From Tetrastigma voinierianum (Eukaryota; Streptophyta; Magnoliopsida; Vitales; Vitaceae): DNA of 64,000 nt. The notes under the pieces are model-generated. The model was not told the origin of the DNA and made no database searches. It saw nothing but the letters and a program-made list of their open reading frames with translations. The position numbers and the translations under genes were made by a program. Where the stretch lies: NCBI GenBank assembly GCA_016808115.1, contig JAEQBH010003956.1:310001-374000 (forward strand). The letters are read 5' to 3'. Shown here piece after piece: positions 36,139-48,412 of this stretch. The stretch's first letter is position 1; the number at the start of each line of letters is the position of its first letter.

Positions 36139-38074
36139 TTATTTGCATTCACACACATGGTATAGGCATCCCCTTGAAAAGAAATTTGATAAAGTCAGGC
36201 TGCAGCACACTCTAAGCAGTTTTAAGGAAGCCAGTGGCCTCCACGGGCATTCTCATGGCGTGTTGAGGATTCTGGTTTGCTGCACTTGGACACACACCTT
36301 CGATTCTCTCACAGTCGTACCGGTGTTGTCTGAGAATGGTTCCTCCCAATAATAGGAGTGAATTTTTGCAAAGAATAATTTCTTGTCTTGTGCTTTCTAA
36401 TTTGTTGGTAGCTCCCCTATGGCCAAGTAATTTGCAATGTGAGCATACCAAGGTGCCTCCTCAACCAGGAGTAGTGACTCCTCAGGGAACTCATCATTGA
36501 TCGAAGGGTTGTAAGTGTTGTGTGGGGTGTTAAATCTGATAGGTGATCGTGACAACATTTTCACCTGCACCCAATCTGATTTGCGGGTTAAACTCTTACA
36601 ATGGAGAACCCACACGATCGCTAACCTTAGCATTTTGTTTGGTGACGGGTATTTCAAGTGAGTGATCTAGTGAAAAGGATACTATTATGTCGAATTGACA
36701 GAATAAGCTCAAAAATTTATGCAGGCGTAGACACATTTGCCAGCTCCTTTTTTGTGGTTGTGGCAATTCTCATGCCTCGTCGATTGTCTTGCTTGCATAA
36801 TAGACCACATAAAACCCTCCTTCCCTTTGTCTGAGAACTATAATGTATGTAACATCACATCTACTTGAAGGTAATTGCAGTTAGGGGCTCTCATTATTGG
36901 TCTGATAGTCAAACGGGGCTTTAAGCTCCTCAAAGCTCTTTTGGCAGCCTACATCCCAAATAAATTTGGCATCTTTTTCGGCCGGTTTGTGAGAGAGCTT
37001 GGCAATTTTGAGAAGTCATGATGAACCTCTTTATAAAACTGCGTACCCCGAGGTACTTCTGATCTTGATATTTTTAGGGAAGCGGTTTGAAATCAAGTCG
37101 ATTTTTGCCTTATCAACTTCAATCCCTTTTTTTGAAATAATGTGCCCCAGTACTATTCTTTGGTTGACCATAAAAGTGGCATTTCTCCAGGTTGAAAACC
37201 GGGTTTTTTCTCTATCTGCAATGCGGGATAGTTTCTAGGTTGATTAGGCATTCTTCAAGTTCCCAGAAGTAGTATGTGTCATCCATGTAAACCTCCATAA
37301 TGCGCTCTACCAAATCTTGAAAATACTAAGCATCTGTGTTGAAATGTGGTCGAGGCAGCTACAGATAAAGATCAATTCTTCTATATGCATATCTTCACGA
37401 ATGGGCATGTGAAGGTAGTCTTTTCCTGGTCTTATGCAGCAATTTCTATTTGAAAGTATCCTGAGTAGCCATCCAGGAAACAGTAGAAGGGTTGACCAGG
37501 AATCCTCTTTAGAAGCTAATCCATGAAGGGTAGAGGGAAGTGATCCTTCCTGGTCACTTCATTCAGCCTCCTATAATCAATACATACCCTCGACACATTA
37601 GTGGGTGGGTGGGCATCTCTCCTTTTCGTTATGCATCGTGGATTACCTTTGACTTCTTAGGCACCACAGGTTGGACCTCACCTAGGTCTTTGTGATATGG
37701 GGTAGATAATGCCTGACTCTGGTAGGCTTTAGTACTTCGACTCTAACCACTTCTTGCATATGGGGTTCAGTCTTCTGTGGTTTGCATATGGCTTGCCTCC
37801 TCCTCTAGGTAGATGTGATGGGTGCAAACTTAGGTATACCCTTCAAATCGGAGTAATCTTCACCTAGGGCTTGCTTGTTCTCCATAGGATGTCGACGGAC
37901 TACCTTACGCGTGAGTCTTGTCAGGAATGAAATGACAATTGGACCTTGCTCTGCTCTTAGATAGGCATATTTCAACTCCACGAGCCCCGAGGTTTGAGCT
38001 CGATTTAAAGGGTTGGTTCCTTCCTCAATTATCAAGCGAATTTCTTGCTTTTTTCTCCATTGCCCACACTGCAA
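36139..38074 (-). pseudogene. Athila-1 reverse transcriptase and RNase H
   Basis: Frames are badly broken, but family blocks follow in order on the minus strand: VCIDYRRLNEVTRKDHFPLPFMD (about 37595-37525), FYCFLDGYSGYFQIEIA (about 37490-37440), TTFTCPF, then EVYMDDTYYFWELEECL with the catalytic YMDD at 37277-37288. RNase H and connection sequences (YWGTLFQKKGLKL near 37130, FIWDVGCQKSF-like near 36950) follow toward 36400. The 5' part of the segment (38074-37805) encodes the protease-RT linker (VELKYAYLRAEQGPIVIS). An active polymerase cannot be made from this copy. Confidence 0.8.
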
Positions 38075-39290
38075 GTTTCATGTCTTAGGCTCTTCTTTCG
38101 CTAATGAACACTCGACCAGTTCTTCAATCGGCAAATCCATCCCCTCTGGCCCAGTCGACTGTTCCTTCGAGGATTGTGTCAATGATGCAAACTTCTTAAG
38201 ACCCATCTTCCACTTTGATTTGCATGTGCTTTTTACTTAGGTGGAAGATGTTGAGTTCTAGGGTCATGTTTCCGAAGGTGAGTTGCATAACACCTTTTCA
38301 GCAATTGATAATCGCATCGGAGGTGGCCAAGAATGGTCTCCCAAGGATGATAGGCACATAGTTAGCCTATTTGCGGGTTTGTATAGTACAACCAGAAATC
38401 CAGCGGATGGTAAATTTGTCCACTTGGATGAGAACATCTTCCATGCTCCCCTTTGGTATCTTGATGGATCTATCACGAGACAATGTGATGGAGGTGGGCT
38501 TTAGTTACTCCCGACCCAGGAGCTTCTTGTACATCAAATGGGAGAGATTCACACTCGCACGAGGTCCTAGCAGTGCCTTTTCTCGCAAGTGCCTCAGTAT
38601 TAACCGAAATGGTTGAATGACCGGATCTTTGTACTTCTTTGAGTCTTGCATTGGATGATGCTTGACTTGTTCGGTCGGGGAAGGCCTTCTTGTCAACATT
38701 CAGCCCCTTTTCAACATGCACAAGTCCTTGAAAATTTTGCATAGGTGGGGACTTGTTTGATCATGTCAGCGGGGGATGTTAACCTACTCGGCACTTCTAG
38801 CATTTTAGCCTGATTAATGGCATTCTTTTGGCTTGCGGTGCTTGAGGAAAGGTGGGGTGTGCTATTTTTTAACGATTTGTGATCACCCACCTCCTTTGGT
38901 TCAATTTCTTCGACTACGGCCCTTTTTGCTTTGGGTCTTGGTACATTTGAGCTCTTTGCCACTTCTCGATGTGATGATTGCCTTAACTTCATCCATCTAC
39001 AGAACTTGGCTGTGGAATAGCTCACTTCATCGCAGTCCACAGGATTTGAATTGTGTGCAGAGGGAATTTCCCCTTTTCCTGCACCTGCTGCTGGTTGGAC
39101 AGCCTTGATATTGAATCTTTGCGGGTTGTCATATTTTGGGAAATTCAGCTTGCATTTGTCATGCTTTGAGAAATTTGAGTGCGGGTTGCTCATTTTCTTA
39201 TTGAGTGTGCTTTCCACTTGGAGTCAAGATTCTTTGATTGGCTGGGCGTCCCTTTGCCTTTTGTTCTTCCACAAAACGCCCGACCTTTTT
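38075..39290 (-). pseudogene. Athila-1 protease
   Basis: Read on the minus strand: RASVNLSHLMYKKLLG (about 38575-38525), where the usual catalytic Asp-Leu-Gly-Ala-Ser has decayed to a G-P-R-A-S reading; LKPTSITLSRDRSIKIPKG (about 38520-38460); a flap-proximal EDVLIQVDKF; then YVPIILGRPFLATSDAIIN (about 38360-38300), and the final MQLTFGNMTLELNIFHLSKK. The upstream 39217-38711 is a linker of low complexity (KSSNVPRPKAKRAVVEEIEPKE). Frames shift several times. The same distal fold is seen alone at 15429-15917. Confidence 0.7.
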
Positions 39291-40507
39291 CAAGTTCGCA
39301 ATAGCTTGTTCAGCTGGAGATGAAGATAATTGTGGTGGTTGTGCCGTGGTGAGATGATCCATCGCGATGTTAATGTAGCATGAGGCACATGGGAGGAGGG
39401 TTTTGGTTTCAGGAGAGGTTTGGGCCAGTTCCTCCGATTAAGGATTAGCCAGAGTATTGCTGTATGGGGTTGTGGATGGTGGCTTGTATTGGCCCATTGC
39501 ATTGGCTTGTTCAGCCCTGAGTCTCTTGAAGGCACGCTTAGAGCGATGTCTCCCTTGGTGCTCAGTGGACTGACAGTTGAAGCATGGTTGGTTAGGCATA
39601 GATGCCTCAGTCACTGCTCGTACCTCATGTTGATTCCTCATTTCAAGCTCTTCCAACCTCCTTGCCAAGGTGGACAGCTTTGCTTTTGTCTCCATGTCCT
39701 TTGAGAGCGAGTATATGCCTCCCCTTTGATTTGGTGGTGGCCTCATCCTGTCTGTCTCCCTAGGATTTGGCTCATCCCAAGCTTTGGAGGTTCAGCTACA
39801 TAGTTGAGGAAGTCCAAGCGAAGCTATACGGATTCTTACTCAAGAAATCCCCTCTTGCACATAGTCTCCAATAATTGCTTCATGGAGGACATTCCATCAT
39901 AGAAATTAGTTGACCAACATCCATGTATCAAAGCCACATGGTGTGGGCATACCTTGATGGTTTCCCATATGTCTCTCGACATTGGTAGAACTTCTCATTA
40001 TCATGGAGTGTAGATGTATAAATTTGCCTCACTGGCTGACCCAGTCGCAATGTGAGTGAAGAACTTTTCAAAAAACTGCGCTGCGATTCACGCCCAATTC
40101 GGATGGTTCTTGGCCTTAGAGAATTAAGCGAATTTTGGCTTTGTCTTTGAGTTAAGGGAAAGGCCTTGACTTAAAGCGGATCCATGCTCGATTGCACCCT
40201 CCACAAAAGTTGTGCAAACTTCCTCAAACTCCCGGATGTGTGTATATCGATTCTCATTTTCCAGACCATGGAAGGTTGGGAACAGGGACACCAAATAAGG
40301 CCTGACAACTACATCTTCTACAGGAGGTACAATGCATGAGGCTGCACTCACCCTTAGTGGGGGTATATGGTCCCTTATTGACATGTAGGCATTGGGGTTT
40401 CTTGGTATCCCCTGCTGACTTTGTTGCTCCTCAGGTGGAGGCTCCGTCTGATTACTATGTAGACTAACTTCACACCCCTGTTCTTGGCTGCTTGGTTCTC
40501 TCAGCAC
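39291..40507 (-). pseudogene. Athila-1 gag
   Basis: The N-terminal frame 40507-40124 (127 residues) has YMSIRDHIPPLRVSAASCIVPP, then HGLENENRYTHIREFEEVC, the conserved start of Athila-type capsids. The capsid core 40120-39750 is frame-broken. The nucleocapsid-like part 39746-39438 has a coil (KLSTLARRLEELEMRNQ) followed by CFNCQSTEHQG, a degenerate CCHC zinc knuckle, and the linker RAEQANAMGQYKPPSTTPYSN. No intact start-to-end gag exists. The first frame lies about 260 bp inside the primer site at 40782, a normal leader length. Confidence 0.75.
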
Positions 40508-40765
40508 ACTTTCGCAGTGTTTCTATCCCGATGTTGCGTAAAGTCTAGGAACCTGACAAGCAATGAAACCGAAGCAGACTACGGGTTTACAGTGGTCAAA
40601 TTTTAGAAACAAAGTAAGCGAGTATGCACAGTATAAACATGCAATTTCCCCTACAGTGAACTGTAAATGGGGAATAATGGTAAAATCAAAAAGGGATGAG
40701 AATTCACCAACACTTGTGATGTGGATCACAAGTTCAACAGCTTCTCACTCACACTTCGGCACCAT

Positions 40766-40782
40766 CCCCGGCAACGGCGCCA
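40766..40782 (-). other. Athila-1 primer binding site (aspartate tRNA)
   Basis: Minus strand TGGCGCCGTTGCCGGGG, complementary to the 3' end of plant tRNA-Asp, two bases inside the right LTR. It is perfectly preserved. Confidence 0.9.
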
Positions 40783-41370
40783 TTTGATTCATGCCACAAT
40801 AGGTGCACCGGAATCAACAAAATTTGTATCCTAGGATTCCTATTGTCGTAGCAGAGCTACTGCAGTATAGTGGCCTAAGGTCGAACTCAGGGATGGGTTT
40901 TCTTCATGCTAAATGAGTCAGTTGATTGAAGTGGTGTTTCTACTTTAGATTTGGGGTTGGTAAAAGCGGTGAGGTTGATGCATTTGGTAAAGGCTGTAAC
41001 TATGTCAGAAATAAGTGTAAAGAACTCCTTGAAGTTTCGGACCATTGGGCTTAGGGTTCTAAGGTAAGCTGTGGTATCCTCGGTCCTTTCCTCCTTGGCC
41101 CGGGAGGATGTGGCACTATGAGTCGTTTCAGGCCAAATCTAGATTTGGCTATAAAAGCGAACCTTTAAAGTTTCCTTCCTAGTATCGACATTTATGACCC
41201 ATTAATGTTTCAAAGCAGTTAGAACCATCCGTTAGATCTAACCCGGAGGAGCTAATAAATGGCAACTAATTGAGCATCAGGGGATGCGATAAGTATCCGG
41301 GCCTTGAAAAGCTTGCAATCTGCTCCCTTTCGGGGTACATCACGAGTTGGCCGCGTGTGCGAGATCAAAA

Positions 41371-42146
41371 TATGCATGGGCACGGATATATCGGTAGTGG
41401 ATTTTATGGAAATATCGAAATGCTCGAAATATCGGAAATATGTCGGAAATATCGAAATATCGTTAAAATATCGATGGATATTTTTACAAAATACTTCGGT
41501 TATTAAAATTTTTCATATTTTAATTATATAAATTATGAGAAATGATTCATATCTTAATTAAGGTAAGATTAAAAATCAAATGGATTAGTAATTATTAAAT
41601 TAAATATGTTATATTTAATATATTATTCGAGATATTATTATGTTAAAGAGATATTATTTATTTATTTTTTGTTATTATTATAAATATTATGTATATAATA
41701 AGGAGATTCAAAATATTATATATTATAATTTTAAATTTTTAAATGATATTATTTTATTCTTTTCCTTTTCAAATTAATATTTGATTTAAAATAATGTAAG
41801 TTATAATGTAAAATAAAAATAAAAATAAAATATTATAAAGGGATTATAAACAAATAAATAATAAGAAAATATAAAAAAAGTTTGCACTATATATAATAAG
41901 TGTAATCAATGGCTTGGTGGCTAGAGGGTGTCACTTCCAAGCATTTTTGGTGGATTCGAAACCCTTCAGAAACAATTTTTTCATATTTTTGGAGCCAAGG
42001 AAAAAATCGGAAATTTCGGGAAAATATCGGATTTTTTCGACGAAAAATCGGCGATTTTTCCCAATTTTTTGCCGATATTTTTTCTTCCAATTTTATTTTG
42101 TCAAAATCGTTTCCATGCCGCCCGAAAATCTGATTTTTTGTTCACT
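41371..42146. mobile_element. Foldback-like repeat, copy 2, inside Athila-1 LTR
   Basis: Absent from the left LTR, which reads straight through CACATGTGAGATACG at 30871. Here GCGTGTGCGAGAT precedes and GCGTGTGAGAT follows, a duplication of roughly 9-11 bases. The left end has repeated GAAATATCG units (41409-41485); the right end has complementary TATCGGATTTTTTCG and CCGATATTTTTT. The middle is AT-rich with a Pol III-like module at 41881-41985. Confidence 0.7.
41881..41985 (+). promoter_or_regulatory. Pol III-like module in foldback repeat copy 2
   Basis: TTTGCACTATATA at 41881, A-box-like TGGCTTGGTGG at 41910-41920, B-box-like GGATTCGAAAC at 41952-41962, and a T-run near 41978. Spacing matches copy 1. 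Confidence 0.45.
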
Positions 42147-42831
42147 GCGTGTGAGATGCAGAAACATAAATGATAATAGATGCCTGCGTTGGTAACACAG
42201 GGCGGTGTATCACCTCAAACCTTTAACCCAGTGGCCCTCACTCTTGAGGATGAGGAGGTTTAGTAATCATCCATGAGTTGTCATCCTCGGGTGTTTGGCG
42301 GTGAGAAAAATAAAGAAAGGAGAGAGGAAAGAAAGTTGCGAGAGGCGGGAAAATTTGAAAGCTTTGGCGCGATTTTATTGATAAACTAAAAATGCTATTA
42401 CATAGGCCAGTGAGCATATAGTGCTCGAGTTAAGGAAATTACATAAAAGCATGAAGAAACGAAGTTACATTAAGGGCATTTTGGTAAGCCACAAAAATAT
42501 AATTAGCGGCCAACCTGCTTATCTGAGCAACGAAATTGAGTTGCGAGAATTTTCTAACCTTGCAAAATTCTGCTTTGCTCTCATACGCATTTCGGCTCCA
42601 ATTGCCTTGGTTACGCTGACTTAGGTCGGCTGGAGTTCATCGTATTTGAATCGACATGAAGAATATGGTGTAATTGGTATGCAAATGCAAAAATATTCAC
42701 AAAATATGATCAATAGTATAAATGGGACCTCGATATTATCAATTAGGTTATTTAAGTTGATTAGTACACAAAAAGTGCTCCAAAACACACCCAATAAGCA
42801 AGGCTTAAATGACATTATTTGGGCACTAATC

Positions 42832-44431
42832 GTTTCCAACTAAAGCGATCTCAAAGGCATCATTTTGAGTTATTTAAGGTTGAAGCGGTTTGTGACATAT
42901 GCGCGTTTAGGGAATGCATGCACGTAAATTTATAATCCACAAGAAAAAAAAAACTTGACCCAAGGACTATTAGTGGATACTTCATTGGATTTGCCGAAGT
43001 CTAAGGTTACGATTCTCATCACATCATAGTCTTAGGTTTGTGGAATCAAGGAATGCTATGTTCCTTGAGAATGACTTAGCTAGTGGAAGTGATCTCTTTT
43101 CTGAAAGAGAGCAACCTTCCACGTCAAATGAAAGATTGACTATCATTCAAAACATCCCTCATATTCACATAGGTGTTTCACAACCAATCAATGAGGATCC
43201 TGATATACTATTAATGTCGTAGATCCAGATTGTTGTCCAAAGTACGAACATGGTTGACAGCCAGTGAAACCAACGTGACCCGCGCAAATGTTGAGCCCCA
43301 ACATTAAGAAGATCTCTGAATTGAAAGATCGATTTTAGATGGCTATATTATCTATCTGCAAGAATTGGATAATGATCTTGGAGTTAAAAAATGATCGATA
43401 CGCGTTTTATGCCGCTGGTGCAAGAATCGAATTTATGGTTCAATGCGATGAAGGATTAGATGAACTCTATGGCAAGCAATGGATTTAGGACGTTGTTAAG
43501 TTGCCTAATAAGGCAAAGACCATTGGGTGTAAATGGGTCTATAAAATAAAGAAAAACTCATTAGGCATTAGGGGCTCAAAGCAAGACTCGTGGCGAGGAT
43601 TCACTTTCGAAAGGAAGGAATCGGTGCAAAGGAGACTTTTTCTCTATTATCTGAAAGATTCCCTTCGTATCATTTGGCATTAGTTGCACATTTGACTTTG
43701 AGTTCTGACAAATGGATGTAGCCCCATTTTCTCGATAGGGAACTAAAGGAGAACATACATGAAACAACCTAAAGATTCTCCTCCTAGTGAGTGAGCATGT
43801 TATGCAAGTTTAAGGAAATCCATCTCTGATTGAAACGAAGCTTCCCACGTCGATAGTATTTGAAATTCCATGATGTGATATTATTCTTTGGATTTGAGAA
43901 GAGAAGAATATCATGGACGATCACATATCACCCGGAAAGGTTAATTGGGAGCAAGATTTGTTTCTTAATGCTCCCTTCATATAGATGACATTTTACTTGC
44001 AACCAATGATAGGGGTTTTATGCATGAGGTGAAACAATTTCTCTCTAACCATTTTAACATGAAAGATATGGGTGATGCCTCTTATGTTATAGGCATAAAG
44101 ATTTTTAGAGACAAACATAATGGCATTTAAGTACGTCATAAGAAACCACCACCTGTCAATAGAGTTTTGGAGAGATTTAGGATGAAAGATTGTTCACCAA
44201 GTGTTGCTCCCATCGTGAAAGGGGATAGGTTTAATTTGAACCAATGTCCTAAGCATGATATTGAGAAGGAGAAAATGAAGAACATCCCATATGCTTTAGT
44301 TATTGGCAGTATAATGTATGTTCAAGTCTGCACCAGACCTGACATAGCGTTTTTTGTTAGTATGTTGGGAAGATATCAGAGTAACCCGAGTATGGACCAC
44401 TGGAGAGCTGCAAAGAAAGTCTTAAGATACA
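42832..44431 (+). pseudogene. copia-B integrase C-terminus and reverse transcriptase
   Basis: It resumes the frame broken at 30293. IYNPQEKKLDPRT-like text (42930-42965) is followed by TISGYFIGFAE, RFVESRNAMFLENDLASGSD (43040-43100). RT begins near 43495 (LPNKAKTIGCKWVYKIKKNSLG). The catalytic Tyr-X-Asp-Asp appears as HIDD at 43978-43989 followed by ILLATND. Then come FNMKDMGDASYVIGIKIFRD, the 44167-44431 frame ERFRMKDCSPSVAPIVKGDRF, and YVQVCTRPDIAFFVSMLGRY, WRAAKKVLRYM. It stops in codon M at 44432 where the solo LTR enters. The Tyr to His change and several stops make it inactive. Confidence 0.85.
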
Positions 44432-45164
44432 TGACACACCCCGCCCTTCAGTGCGGGTATGCGCATCCTGAAATCCCAATGGGTACCTCTAGCAGGCTAA
44501 AAACTCCACAGTAATGAAACCGTATTGCTTGCTAAAACCTCCTATAAAAATTTTCTTTCTTTTTCCAACTTAGGATTTGGTAAAATCTTAGCAGCGGAAA
44601 AACCTCGTATGTAGTTTGCATATAGTATAATTCAAATCTGTATACATCCAATTTACACTATATCGAATATGTGATGGCGTACCAACATTCCCTGAAAACT
44701 ACTCTATGTATATACATATGTTCCATTATACAAATTCAAAGTATATTCTTACAAAATATTATTAATACACAGCACTTATATCTTGATGCGGACAAATCCT
44801 ATTGTATCAAACGTCTTTAAATACTAATACTGGAAAATAGTTTTAAAATGAAAATAATAGGCTAGCGAGCTCGGTGAGTGTATCTTATAAAATGTTTTTT
44901 GGAGAACATCTCAAAGCTGTAAAACTCTCTTTTACAATTATTTTCCAGAAGCCTTACTTGCTTTTAAAAGTTTATAAAACTTTTAATACTTGCTTGCTTG
45001 CTTTGCTTTACTTTTCTTTAAAAGCTTATAAAACTTTCTCAATTCTCTTGCTTGCTTGCTTTACATACTTGCTTTAAGTTTATAAAAATCTTTATAAAAC
45101 TTCTTACTTCAAAAATGTATAAAACATTTCGCAATCTCTTGCTTTAAAAAGTTTCTAAAACTTT

Positions 45165-45340
45165 TATAAATGCAGAGCACAGGCTCGACCGCATGCTTTG
45201 AAAAATAAAGCGGAGTCTGGGCTCGAGCCGTTTGCTAAAATCCGCGGGGCTGAGCTCGACAGATTGTTTGAAATCTAAGCGGGAACATGGGCTTGACGGG
45301 TTTGCTTTAAATCTCATGGAAGCACAGGCGGCCAGGTACT
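45165..45340 (-). repeat. Short tandem repeat in the solo LTR
   Basis: Three to four diverged units of about 55-60 bp, each with a GGGCTCGAC/CGGGCTTGAC-like phrase followed by a TTTGCTTTAAATC-like phrase. Confidence 0.55.
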
Positions 45341-45767
45341 GAATAGTTGATTTTGAAATTCTATATATCATGCCCATAAAACATCAACCATTAGAGGCCT
45401 ATGCTTGCTTGCTATACCCATGAGTGAACACGGGAGCACCGTATGTTGTCTTGGTGGAAGGACACAATGTCGCATCACCTTTTCCAGGTAAATATGGTGG
45501 AATTGGCACGGGTCGCCATCGCCCCATAATTTAGTTCGAGGCATAACCTTATATACTCCACAGCCACATGCCCACGGTCTCCTTTAAAAATGCGCGATGT
45601 ATTATGACCTAAGTTTCTTAGACCGGGCAAAAACTAAAAATGCATGTATGAGATCAAGCACCATAGGTGCGTGCGGAATACCTCGACCGGTTTGCTTGCT
45701 TAAAACTAGGAGATTTTAGTAGAGCTTTTGTTTTTCACAAATATTCTCTTAGCACGCTTGCTTTTTT

Positions 45768-45935
45768 GGCGTGGTTTCAATTTAAAACCATTACTTGCTT
45801 GCTTGCTTGTTAAATGGTTTAATGATTCAAAACCATTTGCTTACTTGCTTGCTTTAAATATGGTTTGACAATTTCAAAACCATTTGCTTACTTGCTTGCT
45901 TGCTTGAAAAATGGTTTAATAATTCAAAACCATTA
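45768..45935 (-). repeat. Tandem hairpin array in the solo LTR
   Basis: Four units with the stem AATGGTTT...AAAACCATT separated by (CTTG)n runs (GCTTACTTGCTTGCTTGC). Confidence 0.8.
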
Positions 45936-47211
45936 AATACCAGTGCAAAAACAGTTTATAATAATAATACACTAGTATTTGGAAAATGAGTTTAGAACAC
46001 TCACCTTTTAACGCTACTAAACTTGAGCAGTTCCTTTCCTTTGCTTTTTAACCTACACACTCAACCGAATACGGCAAATATTAATTGCCTACGTAATCAC
46101 ATAACTTAACATACTTCCTAGACTTAGTCACCCTCAACGAAGCTTCGCCTCGGCGGCGAGGTACACTACGTTTTTCATCGAGTCCCAATCTTAATTGAAC
46201 CTTTCTTGTCAGAACATAAGGTTCTAAACTATCGATTAATGCAATTCGAAGTAATTATACAAACACGGCTGTGCAGGCATTTTGGGATGCATCTTAGGTA
46301 CACCTTGGACACATCTTAGGTAAAAGGTTGCGTGTTAGCATGCAGGTGCGAGTTAGCCTCTGGTGACACAATCTTGGTACACCTATATACTATGTACTGT
46401 ACACCCTCCAGTTTAGTTGTTATTTTTGCCACTTTTGCTACCAATTAACTTCATACAACTTCTATAATTCATAACACCTCGAGAATCATCTTGAAATCAT
46501 CAAAAACAACTCAAGAAATACTTGTATTGGTGGTTTTGGAACCTCGTACCACAAAACCACCCCAGGTGAAAATCCGAGAACTCTTATGAATTTAACCTTG
46601 AGTCTACCCAGTTCTTCTAAGAACCATGTAATTATGATGATTCCATGTTTATTTTCTACCAATTGGGGTTTTACCCACATAACCTCAACAAAAATCTAGA
46701 GTTTGGGTGATCTCTTCCAAAACCCTAGACAAAGGAGCAACTAATCTCCATACCAAAGCCCTAGGAATCCAAAATACACTTGATTCTAAGACAAACATAC
46801 CTTGATCTTCTTACTCTCCTCCTCCTTCTTCTTCCTTCTCTTCCTTTCTTCCTTGCTCTTCTTAGAAGCCCAGTAGGCTTAGAGCAAAATAATGAGACAA
46901 AAATAAAATGTTTGTCTCATGGCCTATTTATAGTCCCATACTTACCTTAATTGCCATTAAGTCCTTCATCCTTTTAATTTTGCAAATCCACTTGTTTTAT
47001 TTCTATTATGGCCCATCTCTACTTTGATTTTAACCTTCATGTCCCATTTGCTCAATGACAATTGTACCCTTATTCTCATACACAATCCCGGGTTCCATAA
47101 TTTATCATTTTATGTTCATCTCAAAATATTAAAATGTGACACTTGACCTCTTAACATATATCCCTCTGATTACATATCACTTGTACTCTCTCTCGGAGAT
47201 GGGGCGTTCTG

Positions 47212-47738
47212 ATACATTCGAGGAATGAAGATACATGCTAATACGGTGACGAACAACCTAGAGATAATTGGTTATTCGGATTCAGACTTTGACAGCTGTG
47301 TTGATTCACGTAAATCAATATCAAGAAACATTTTCATGTTTGCGGTGGGTATTATCATGGAGAGTCACGAAGTGAACTTTGTTAGCTACTTCATTATGGA
47401 GGTGAGTTTGTCTCTCTTGTTTTCGAGGCTATGCGGTGTATGGATGAAGAGTTTCATTTACGGGCTTAGAATCGTTGATTCTATATCCGGACCACTAAAG
47501 TATTTTGTGACAATTAGATTTGCGATCTTTTTATTTAAAACAATAAAGGAAATTTGGAAGTCGAAGCAAACACATCGACATCAAGTATTTAGCCATAAGA
47601 GAGTGTGTTAAGGATAAAACATTGGTCATTGAACACGTTAGCACTGAATTGATGATTGTTGATCCTTTAACTAAGGGCATGCCACCATCAAAATTTAAGG
47701 ATCATATAGATCATATGGGACTTGATCTATTAGTGTGA
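47212..47738 (+). pseudogene. copia-B RNase H end of polyprotein
   Basis: It begins in the frame left at 44431 (YIRGMKI...). Then NNLEIIGYSDSDFDSCVDSRKS carries the first acidic residues of the RNase H. After a frame change come VWMKSFIYGLRIVDSISGPLK, SKHIDIKYLA-type text near 47565-47600, then VIEHVSTELMIVDPLTKGM and MGLDLLV before TGA at 47736-47738. This is the classic copia C-terminus (ADPLTKG). Frameshifts are present. Confidence 0.85.
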
Positions 47739-48412
47739 TTTTATAAGACAATGTATGAAACTCTATTTCAATTATGATATTTCTCATTATATTTTATGTG
47801 CATATTTAGTTATTTGTTTTGAGAAATATCATTAAGTATGGACGAGAATAAACATAGGGTTATTCATTAAGATACGTGGGTGATTATTATAAAACATGAT
47901 ACATTGTAATACATGGTAGATAATACTCTGTTTATAGAACCTATCGCTATGATTCATGTATCTCGTTTTAGTTATGGGGTATATTAGAGTATATGGACCA
48001 AGTGGAAGAATGTAGGCGATTTCTGCAACCGCCTTCAACAATTTGTGCTCCATATGTGACCACTTCTTGGTACACGTCGATGGTAGATTGCTGCCACCGC
48101 CATTAAGAGAATGTGGTCTATATATAGCCACACTTTCGATACGTCGACAGTCGTGTATGGAAACATGATCGGACTGTTGACCTTTGTAATCAACCCGCAG
48201 TTATCGCCTGCATGATGAATGGGAGGCTTGCAAATATCGAGATGACTATAGTGTTGGTCCCCAAGTTCGTTCTCACTGGAAGACACTATCACAGTAGTGA
48301 GATGGAGATCTTGGAAGAGTAACTAATCTTTCGTTCTCTGATTCGGTTAAAGAAGAAGCAATGCCTGAAGGTAAGAATTTCATTCTATTTGATAACTGCG
48401 TCGTATGCTCTG
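47739..48412 (+). repeat. copia-B 3' end and LTR
   Basis: Non-coding sequence directly after the polyprotein stop, AT-rich at first, then a GATTTCTGCAACCGCC-type section with a TATATATAGCC box (48118) and a donor-like GAAGGTAAGAATTTC (48368). It runs to the start of LINE sequence. The corresponding 5' LTR was not identified, so the borders are inferred. Confidence 0.5.

Larger units (their letters stand above)
40785..42831 (-). repeat. Athila-1 LTR, right copy (5' LTR), with insertion
   Basis: It starts TGATTCATGCC on the plus strand next to the primer site and ends GGGCACTAATC. It matches the left LTR except for an extra 0.78 kb at 41371-42146. It is followed by GTTTCCA; the left LTR is preceded by GGGTTCA, consistent with a worn 5-base target duplication in the copia-B integrase. 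Confidence 0.85.
44432..47211 (-). repeat. Solo LTR (2780 bp) with perfect 5-bp target duplication
   Basis: Plus-strand ends are TGACACACCCCGCCC and GGGGCGTTCTG; ATACA lies on both sides (44427-44431 and 47212-47216). The minus strand has a TATA box (ACTATAAATAGGCC at about 46930), a GA-rich leader and a donor-like AAGGTATGTTTGTC near 46800. No coding sequence is inside, and the copia-B frame resumes immediately after, so this is one LTR left by recombination. It is related to the LTR at 21641-24689. Confidence 0.85.
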
